Positions 12,394-17,641 of a stretch of 17,641 bases of DNA are shown here, piece after piece (the first letter of the stretch is position 1; each line of letters starts with the position of its first letter). The position numbers were made by a program, and so were the translations under genes. Origin of the DNA: an uncultured Coriobacteriaceae bacterium (GTDB taxonomy: Bacteria; Actinomycetota; Coriobacteriia; Coriobacteriales; Eggerthellaceae); contig UQDJ01000037.1 of NCBI GenBank assembly GCA_900539675.1, forward strand, positions 1 to 17,641. The letters run 5' to 3'. Under the pieces are notes generated by a model. The model worked only from the letters and a program-made list of their open reading frames with translations. It had not been told where the DNA came from and searched no databases.

Positions 12394-13611
12394 ATGGTAA
12401 CAGAGACAGTTAGTCCAGAGTTCCTAGAGAAGCTGGAAGCACGAGGCGTTTCTCGTCGTAGCTTTATGAAACTCTGTGGCGCGCTCGCCGTAGCAGCAGG
12501 CTTGTCCGAATTGGCAGCTCCTCGCGTAGCTCAGGCGATCGAAAACTCCGTTATCGGCGCAGAATCGGGTGCCTTGTATCCGGTAGTTTGGATGGAAGGC
12601 GCATCATGCACCGGTTGTACGGAATCGTTTGGCCAGGCTGACAATCCTGATCCTGCAACGGTAATCCTGGAAATGATTTCCTTGAACTACAGCGAAACGT
12701 TTTCCGCAGCTGCAGGTTGGTCAATGGAAGAAGCAAAGGCTCAGACGATCGAAGCCGGTAACTACATCTTAATTTACGAAGGTGCAGTGTTGGAGGGCTG
12801 GAATGGCGAAGCTTTGCGTGTTGCAAATGAGCCGGGTACTGAACTTCTGATCCATGCAGCAGAAAAGGCAAATGCAGTAGTCGCTCTGGGCTCCTGCGCA
12901 GTAAATGGTGGTTGGATGGGTGCAAACCCGAATTCAGCTGGTGCGTTGGGTGTTCAGCAGTTCCTGAAGAAGTCGGGTATTGACGTTCCTGTTGTGAACG
13001 TTCCAGGTTGTCCTGCAAACCCTGAATGGCTGGAAGCTGTTCTGGTTGACGCAGTACTGATGGGCAAACTGCCTGAACTGACCTCCGACAATAAGCCGAA
13101 GGTTATCTTCAACCAGACCATTCATGATAATTGCGAACGTCGTGGCCACTTTGAGAATGGCGAATTCGTATATGCCTTTGGTAGCAAGGAAGAAGCTATG
13201 GGCTACTGCTTGTATCCCATGGGCTGCCGTGGTCCTCAGACCAAGGCAAACTGCGGCGTGGTTCGCTGGAACCATCGTCGTTCATGGTGCGTTGCGTCTG
13301 GTGGTCCCTGCATCGGTTGCTGCACGGCAAACCCGAATAATCCGGGTGAAAACTGGGTTGAAACCAATACTCCGTTCCGCGCTCGTTTCCGCGATCTGCG
13401 TATCGGCGGCTTGACCGTTCAGCCTGAAGCTATTGCCTGGACGTTGACCGGTGTTGTTGCTGCTGCTTTGGTAATCCATGGCTTTGGCATGAAGAAGACC
13501 GGCCGTACCAAGGGCGGTGCCGATTTCGAACAGGTACGTGAATGGGACGCAAAGCATCCTGATCAGGCTATCGGCAAGTATGACGATGGCGTCCTGAAGG
13601 GAGGCAAGTAA
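12394..13611 (+). CDS. hyaA: [NiFe] hydrogenase small subunit, group 1 (HyaA/HupS type)
   Basis: The Fe-S electron-transfer subunit of a membrane-bound uptake hydrogenase. The 405-residue protein starts at ATG 12394, 5 nt after AGGAGGTG (12381-12388); a GTG at 12388 overlaps that site and is rejected. A Tat signal SRRSFMK (20-26) precedes a hydrophobic stretch ending near AQA (46-48). Proximal cluster ligands are C72 and C75 (SCTGCTES), C168 (GSCAV) and C206 (GCPANP). Distal ligands are H244, C247, C272 and C278. Medial ligands are C287, C306 and C309, plus C299 in RRSWCVASG, where most group 1 enzymes have Pro; a [4Fe-4S] medial cluster is predicted. The extra proximal cysteines of O2-tolerant enzymes are absent. 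A C-terminal membrane helix (about 345-365) anchors the complex; the tail after it is unusually long. Confidence 0.95.
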   Translation: MVTETVSPEFLEKLEARGVSRRSFMKLCGALAVAAGLSELAAPRVAQAIENSVIGAESGALYPVVWMEGASCTGCTESFGQADNPDPATVILEMISLNYSETFSAAAGWSMEEAKAQTIEAGNYILIYEGAVLEGWNGEALRVANEPGTELLIHAAEKANAVVALGSCAVNGGWMGANPNSAGALGVQQFLKKSGIDVPVVNVPGCPANPEWLEAVLVDAVLMGKLPELTSDNKPKVIFNQTIHDNCERRGHFENGEFVYAFGSKEEAMGYCLYPMGCRGPQTKANCGVVRWNHRRSWCVASGGPCIGCCTANPNNPGENWVETNTPFRARFRDLRIGGLTVQPEAIAWTLTGVVAAALVIHGFGMKKTGRTKGGADFEQVREWDAKHPDQAIGKYDDGVLKGGK

Positions 13612-13614
13612 AAC

Positions 13615-15303
13615 ATGGCACGTACAGTAATCGACCCGGTAACCCGTATTGAAGGTCACCTGCGTGTTGAAGCTGAAGTGGAAAACGGTGTTATTTCTAA
13701 CGCTTGGGTTTCCGGTGGCTGCTTCCGCGGCATGGAGCTTGTTGTAAAGGATCGTACTCCTGAAGATGCAGCTCATATTGTTCAGCGTATTTGCGGCGTT
13801 TGCCCGGTATCTCATGCTCATGCAGCTTCTATTGCAGCTGAAAAGGCATACGGCATTACCATTCCTAATAACGCACGTATTATTCGTAACCTTATGGAAG
13901 GTGGCCAGTTCCTGCACAGCCACATCCTGTGGTTCTACACGCTGGCTGCTCTGGACTACGTAAATCCTTTGAATGCTTTGAGGGCTAAGGTAGGCGACGC
14001 TTACGACTTGGCTCAGGCAGCCGGTACGTCTATGCGTTCCGACCTGAAAGCACTTCAGGAGCGCCTGCAGAAGTTTGCTGACAATGGTCAGCTGTCCATC
14101 TTCTCTGGCAACTGGTTCAAGGATGGGGAAGCTTCTTCTGAATACAATCTTCCTCCTGAGCTGGATTTGATTTGCACCGCTCACTACATGGAAGCACTCG
14201 AGATGCAGGCAAAGGCATCCGAGATCTGCGGCCTTCTGGGTGGTAAGATGCCTCACGTCATGACGCTGGTACCTGGTGGTACATCCTTTGTTCCCACCGA
14301 AGAAAAGCTCGACGATCTGTGGGCTTTGTGCCGCGATCTGCGTGACTGGGTAAAGGCAACCATGGTTCCCGACTCAAAGGCAATTGCTCCTTATTATTTG
14401 GATGCTTTGAACTGGGGTAAGGGCTGCGGTCGTTATGTGGCTTGGGGCGTATTTGAGCGTCCGTCCTTTGAAATGGCTGATCGTTATCTGCCTTCCGGTG
14501 TGGTTGATGAAAACCTGCATCTGTCTGAAGTTAACGAAGACCTTATCAAGGAATACGTTGGTCACTCCTGGTATGTTGGCGATTCTGATCTCAATCCTCG
14601 CGAAGGTGTTACTGAACCTCAGTACACCGAGTACTACAAGGAAGGTACCTTGTTTGAGGAAAATGGTCATGAGTATGGCGAAGTATCCGATCGCTATACG
14701 TGGTGTAAGGCACCAAGCTATGATGGCAAGTGCATGGAGGCGGGCGCTTATTCCCGTATCTTGGCTGCTTATCTGCGCGGTAATGACTTCATTAAAACCA
14801 ACATTGACCAGATGCTGTCCGATTTGAATCTGACTTTGCCTCAGACTCAGTCCACCTTGGGTCGCTTGGCAACTCGTCAGGTAGAAACTTGGTACATCGC
14901 AGAGCTCATGGTTCAGTGGACAGAAGAGCTGATCGAAGCCGTTAAGGGCGGCGATAGCGAATACTTCCGCGCTCCTGCTCAGATCTCTGGTGATGGTACG
15001 GGCTTCTGGGAAGCACCTCGTGGCGCTCTCTATCACACCGAGCACGTTTCCAACGGTAAGATCACGGGTTATCAGATTATTATTCCTACCACCTGGAACA
15101 TTGCACCTCGCAACGCAGAGGGTGTTCCTGGTCCTATTGAGCAGGCTTTGATTGGTGTTCCTGTTCAGGACGTTGAAATGCCTATCAATGCACTGCGTAC
15201 CGTTCATAGTTTCGACCCTTGCACCGCATGTTCTGTTCATGTAACTGAACCTGCAACGGGCAAGCACTTCGAAACCGTTACCAGCCCTTGGGGGGTGAAG
15301 TAA
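13615..15303 (+). CDS. hyaB: [NiFe] hydrogenase large subunit, group 1 (HyaB/HupL type)
   Basis: The catalytic subunit that splits H2 at the Ni-Fe(CN)2CO centre. The 562-residue protein opens with the family sequence DPVTRIEGHLRVE (7-19). The L1 signature is RICGVCPVSHAHA (58-70) with Ni/Fe ligands C60 and C63. The L2 signature is DPCTACSVH (534-542) with C536 and C539. Twenty residues after H542 form the C-terminal extension that a HyaD/HupD-type protease should remove after nickel insertion. No such protease or Hyp gene lies in this window. There is no Tat signal, so it would be exported bound to the small subunit. Its ATG is 3 nt after the hyaA stop, with GGGAGG (13599-13604) upstream. Relatives in Coriobacteriia are, as I recall, placed in subgroup 1i; this needs checking. 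Confidence 0.96.
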   Translation: MARTVIDPVTRIEGHLRVEAEVENGVISNAWVSGGCFRGMELVVKDRTPEDAAHIVQRICGVCPVSHAHAASIAAEKAYGITIPNNARIIRNLMEGGQFLHSHILWFYTLAALDYVNPLNALRAKVGDAYDLAQAAGTSMRSDLKALQERLQKFADNGQLSIFSGNWFKDGEASSEYNLPPELDLICTAHYMEALEMQAKASEICGLLGGKMPHVMTLVPGGTSFVPTEEKLDDLWALCRDLRDWVKATMVPDSKAIAPYYLDALNWGKGCGRYVAWGVFERPSFEMADRYLPSGVVDENLHLSEVNEDLIKEYVGHSWYVGDSDLNPREGVTEPQYTEYYKEGTLFEENGHEYGEVSDRYTWCKAPSYDGKCMEAGAYSRILAAYLRGNDFIKTNIDQMLSDLNLTLPQTQSTLGRLATRQVETWYIAELMVQWTEELIEAVKGGDSEYFRAPAQISGDGTGFWEAPRGALYHTEHVSNGKITGYQIIIPTTWNIAPRNAEGVPGPIEQALIGVPVQDVEMPINALRTVHSFDPCTACSVHVTEPATGKHFETVTSPWGVK

Positions 15304-15996
15304 ATGGCACATTTGGCACACTACAAGCAGGCTCATCCAATGCCCATGCGTATTACGCACTGGATTAATCTGTGCTGCATGGCTCTGCTGATCCTGACTG
15401 GTTTTCTTATTCACTTTCCATTTTGGGCTGCTCTGACTGGTGTTGCTCGTGGTTTGCACGTATTTTTAGGTATTACGCTGCTGGTTAACTGCATTGTGCG
15501 TATTGTATTCGCATTCCTGTTGCAGTCCGCTCCGACCGGCGGTACGCGCAACCTTGTTCGTGACTACAAAACCTGGTTGCCCCAGGCGGACAACCGTCAC
15601 CAGCTGTTCCCGTGGATTAAGTACTATCTGTTCATCAAGAAGACCCATCCTCTGTCAGCTAAGCTTGGTGTTCCTCAGAAGCTGTCCTATTTAGGTGTAG
15701 CTTTCCTGATTATCATCATGGCTTATACCGGCTTCTGCCTGTGGATTCCTACCGCTTCTTGGGACTTCTTTGCAGCGGGCACGTCTCTGGTAGGCGGCAT
15801 GATGTCTATGCGCATCATCCACTACTTCATGATGTTCATCTTCATCATCTTCTCTATGCTGCATATCTACCTCGTATTTATCGAGGGCGCGGCACCTGTG
15901 AAGTTGATGCTGCTTGGTAAGGAACACGGTGGCAAGGTTTACGATCCGAACCGTCACGTTATTGTTGGTGAAGATCACTCCGTAGACGAGCACTAG
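15304..15996 (+). CDS. hyaC: Hydrogenase membrane cytochrome b subunit (HyaC/HupC type)
   Basis: A 230-residue integral-membrane di-heme cytochrome b that takes electrons from the small subunit and passes them to the quinone pool or another membrane acceptor. Four main membrane segments lie at about 19-38, 50-74, 127-148 and 169-194. Candidate heme ligands are H19 (ITHW), H52 (GLHVFLG), H173 (IIHYF) and H187 (LHIYLVF), the pattern expected for this family. The C-terminal tail is cytoplasmic and hydrophilic. The ATG follows the hyaB stop directly with no gap, and a G-rich GGGGGTG near 15290-15296 is the likely ribosome-binding site. It is the last gene of the operon, before a hairpin cluster. 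Confidence 0.92.
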   Translation: MAHLAHYKQAHPMPMRITHWINLCCMALLILTGFLIHFPFWAALTGVARGLHVFLGITLLVNCIVRIVFAFLLQSAPTGGTRNLVRDYKTWLPQADNRHQLFPWIKYYLFIKKTHPLSAKLGVPQKLSYLGVAFLIIIMAYTGFCLWIPTASWDFFAAGTSLVGGMMSMRIIHYFMMFIFIIFSMLHIYLVFIEGAAPVKLMLLGKEHGGKVYDPNRHVIVGEDHSVDEH

Positions 15997-16006
15997 TTCG
16001 ACTACA

Positions 16007-16061
16007 CGAAAAAGCGACAAGCTTTTTCGCCTCTGCAAAACCACTTCAGAGTTTCTCTGAA
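16007..16061. repeat. Two hairpins between hyaC and its terminator
   Basis: Hairpin 1 is CGAAAAAGC (16007-16015) with GCTTTTTCG (16021-16029) around GACAA. Hairpin 2 is TTCAGAG (16045-16051) with CTCTGAA (16055-16061) around TTT. Both stems are perfect. Neither is followed by a T-run. They may protect the 3' end of the hya mRNA. Confidence 0.7.
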
Positions 16062-16065
16062 TAGT

Positions 16066-16100
16066 AAAAGCCCTGGCTCGTAAGAGTCAGGGCTTTTTTT
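16066..16100 (+). terminator. Strong intrinsic terminator of the hya operon, probably bidirectional
   Basis: AAAAGCCCTG (16066-16075) pairs with CAGGGCTTTT (16088-16097). Inside, GCTC pairs with GAGT, with one G-T, closing a GTAA (GNRA-type) loop, for 14 pairs in all. T-run at 16094-16100. The A-run on the left gives a T-run on the other strand, so it could also end the AsrA/AsrB-like transcript. Confidence 0.9.
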
Positions 16101-16131
16101 AAAGAGAACGCCGAGCATGACGCATCTCTAC

Positions 16132-16157
16132 CGGGTGAAAGTTTCGGGTGAAAGTTT
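16132..16157. repeat. 13-bp tandem duplication
   Basis: CGGGTGAAAGTTT occurs twice back to back (16132-16144 and 16145-16157) in the short gap downstream of both convergent operons. The repeat is non-coding and of no recognised function. Confidence 0.85.
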
Positions 16158-16223
16158 CGAGCGCGCCCGACAGTGGGAAGCGCATAGCCTAAGGCAAGGG
16201 TGTCCATCGCGAGATGAGATCTT

Positions 16224-17075
16224 TTATCCTTCCATCTGCATGATTTCTTCTTTGGTGAATACGGGACCTTCTAGGCAAATATAATGGCTACCAATATTGC
16301 AGCGCCCGCATTTGCCAATACCGCATTTCATACGCTTTTCAAGGGTGGTCACGATTTGATCTGGCTGAAGCCCAATCTTTTGTAAGGACTCACTACAGGT
16401 GCGATAGAGCGATGGGCCACCGCAGAGTATGGCTACGGTGTTTTCACTTACTTTCAAATTGAGGCTCTCCAGAAAAGGAGCCGTATAAGCTACCGGACCA
16501 TTCCATTCATCGCTTCCGTGATACACACTCACATATACCTTCATGTCGGGTACCTGTGGCCAATTCTCGAAGAGATCATACTTGCATACCAAATCACCGT
16601 ACGTGCTGGCTGAATAGACGAAGTCAATATGACCGTAATCGTTGCGATGATTGATACAGTAGAGCAAAAATGATCGAACAGGAGGCATTCCTATGCCGCC
16701 TCCAATGAAGAGAAGGTCACGACCTTTGCAGGACTCATAGGGAAACCAATTCCCATAAGGGCCGCGTACTCCCACTTCGTCTCCAACTTCCATGTCGTGA
16801 AGGACTTCCGTGTTGTGACCAACGCGCTTAACGGTGAACTCTAAATAATCGTCTCCATTACCTGAAATGCAGAACATGGACTCCCCTTCAAAAAGAGGGG
16901 AAAGCATAGCAAGTTGACCCGGCTGCGAGTCAAACGGCTTTGTGCCGTCAGGCTTTTGTACGCGAAAGGTTTTGACATTATCGGTTTCATCGGTGATGGA
17001 AGTTATTTTGCAAATAATGGGAAGATAGGTGGTGTGAGCGCGGGCGCAGTCGTGTTGGATTTCAATTCTATTCAT
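16224..17075 (-). CDS. FAD/NAD(P)-binding oxidoreductase with [2Fe-2S] site, AsrB/HydG-like
   Basis: A 283-residue cytosolic electron-transfer flavoprotein of the ferredoxin-reductase/PyrK type, as in anaerobic sulphite reductase subunit B and sulphhydrogenase gamma. The N-terminal beta barrel (about 18-115) ends in the flavin-site stretch VRGPYGNW (103-110). The nucleotide-binding domain has LLFIGGGIGMPPVRS (121-135) and ILCGGP (216-221). C251, C256, C259 and C267, in KCGIGKCGRCNIG and the following YIC, form the C-terminal [2Fe-2S] site. AGGAG (17085-17089, minus strand) precedes the ATG. It overlaps the end of the AsrA-like gene by 8 nt, implying coupling. It should move electrons between NAD(P)H and the Fe-S partner. 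No AsrC-type sirohaem subunit follows. Confidence 0.88.
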   Translation of the reverse strand: MNRIEIQHDCARAHTTYLPIICKITSITDETDNVKTFRVQKPDGTKPFDSQPGQLAMLSPLFEGESMFCISGNGDDYLEFTVKRVGHNTEVLHDMEVGDEVGVRGPYGNWFPYESCKGRDLLFIGGGIGMPPVRSFLLYCINHRNDYGHIDFVYSASTYGDLVCKYDLFENWPQVPDMKVYVSVYHGSDEWNGPVAYTAPFLESLNLKVSENTVAILCGGPSLYRTCSESLQKIGLQPDQIVTTLEKRMKCGIGKCGRCNIGSHYICLEGPVFTKEEIMQMEG

Positions 17076-17641
17076 TCGACAACGCTCCTATTCTGTCAAT
17101 CAATACGGTAATGTCCAAATTTACGGGGCATTTCTGAACGCATCTGCCGCATCCAACGCATAGCATTTTCCCGTAGCGATCTTCGAAATAGTTCAACTTA
17201 TGCATAAAGCGGTTACGCACCCGATCCTTCTTTGTTGGTCTGGGGTTGTGGCCGCCCGCCATTGCGGTGTATTCGCTAAACATGCAGCTATCCCAGCAGC
17301 GAAAACGTACTCCTTCTTGATATCTGTTTTCCTGAGATATATCAAAGCAGTAGCAGGTAGGACAGAGATAGGTGCAGGTACCGCAGTTAAGACAGGTTAT
17401 GCTCATGGCGTCCCACAACTCAGAGCTGTCATAGAGTGCGTCAAGCTTTTCTTTGAGGTGGGTGCTATCAACCTGTAAGGTGCAGTGAGCTTGTTTAGTC
17501 TGAATATCGCCTTCAACAAGAAACGGTTCCCAAATACTGAGTGCCTGTTCACCTTTTGGTGTTTGGGCTTCTACGCGGTAGGCCTCATCTCCTTCATAAA
17601 GCATCAGATCGGCGGCAGGAGCATGGTTTGGATCAAGGCCC
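17068..17641 (-). CDS. 4Fe-4S dicluster protein, AsrA/HydB-like (5' end outside window)
   Basis: The gene runs off the right edge. The frame stays open from the ATG at 17604 up to 17640, and these codons still look like family sequence, so 17604 is probably not the true start. The visible C-terminal part carries two ferredoxin motifs. The first is CLNCGTCTYLCPTCYC (nt about 17346-17393) and the second is CVGCGRCVQKCP (nt about 17126-17161). This layout is that of anaerobic sulphite reductase subunit A and sulphhydrogenase beta subunits, which pass electrons between the flavoprotein and a catalytic subunit. It is the upstream partner of the AsrB-like gene with an 8-nt overlap. The catalytic partner is not in the window. 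Confidence 0.85.
   Translation of the reverse strand, partial: GLDPNHAPAADLMLYEGDEAYRVEAQTPKGEQALSIWEPFLVEGDIQTKQAHCTLQVDSTHLKEKLDALYDSSELWDAMSITCLNCGTCTYLCPTCYCFDISQENRYQEGVRFRCWDSCMFSEYTAMAGGHNPRPTKKDRVRNRFMHKLNYFEDRYGKMLCVGCGRCVQKCPVNLDITVLIDRIGALSNE

Noticed and set aside
12551..13018. Minus-strand open frame inside hyaA, and other long antisense frames under hyaB, panC and the MFS gene
   Set aside because: They are mirror frames of strongly recognised genes with no start signals or recognisable products.

Overview
This is a bacterial chromosome segment of about 17.6 kb with intermediate GC content, compact operons, Shine-Dalgarno starts and many intrinsic terminators. The gene set is a panBCD operon, a Tat-exported group 1 [NiFe] hydrogenase (hyaABC-like), an AsrA/AsrB-like electron-transfer pair and an IscR-like Rrf2 regulator. 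This suggests an anaerobic member of the Coriobacteriia (Actinomycetota). A moderate-GC member of the Eggerthellales, for example something like Cryptobacterium, would fit, but that placement is inference because no marker gene was compared.

Left part (1-3450): the 3' end of a tRNA-Val(CAC) with its terminator, a short-period direct-repeat array, a small secreted lipoprotein gene, and then panB-panC-panD. The pan operon has its own promoter (TTGACG-17-TACAGT) and a long, structured 5' leader. PanB makes ketopantoate, PanD makes beta-alanine from aspartate, and PanC joins pantoate to beta-alanine. The ketopantoate reductase step is not encoded here.

Middle part (3450-11861): a cation-diffusion-facilitator efflux gene converges on a Bcr/CflA-type MFS exporter gene, and their stop codons overlap. 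Two nearly identical tRNA-Asp(GTC) genes follow, each with its own promoter and terminator. Next are a HAD-IB phosphatase gene preceded by two 21-bp direct repeats, and a two-gene operon of an apparently degenerate AAA+ protein and an IscR-like Rrf2 regulator. A MutY-like glycosylase gene comes next, probably leaderless. It lacks the Fe-S cysteines and the usual catalytic Asp. Prephenate dehydratase (pheA) converges on it.

Right part (11862-17641): a 532-bp AT-rich regulatory region rich in palindromes precedes hyaA-hyaB-hyaC, which encode the hydrogenase small subunit, large subunit and membrane cytochrome b. The operon would oxidise periplasmic or extracellular-face H2 and pass electrons to the quinone pool or another membrane acceptor. 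The small subunit has a natural Cys where most group 1 enzymes have the Pro that gives a [3Fe-4S] medial cluster. A series of three hairpins, ending in a very strong terminator, separates hyaC from the convergent AsrA/AsrB-like genes. The AsrA-like gene runs off the right edge.

The points most worth a second look are the pseudo-AAA+/Rrf2 operon, the cluster-less MutY-like protein with its leaderless promoter, the medial-cluster cysteine of the hydrogenase, and the palindromic hya leader. No CRISPR array, transposase or phage gene was seen.
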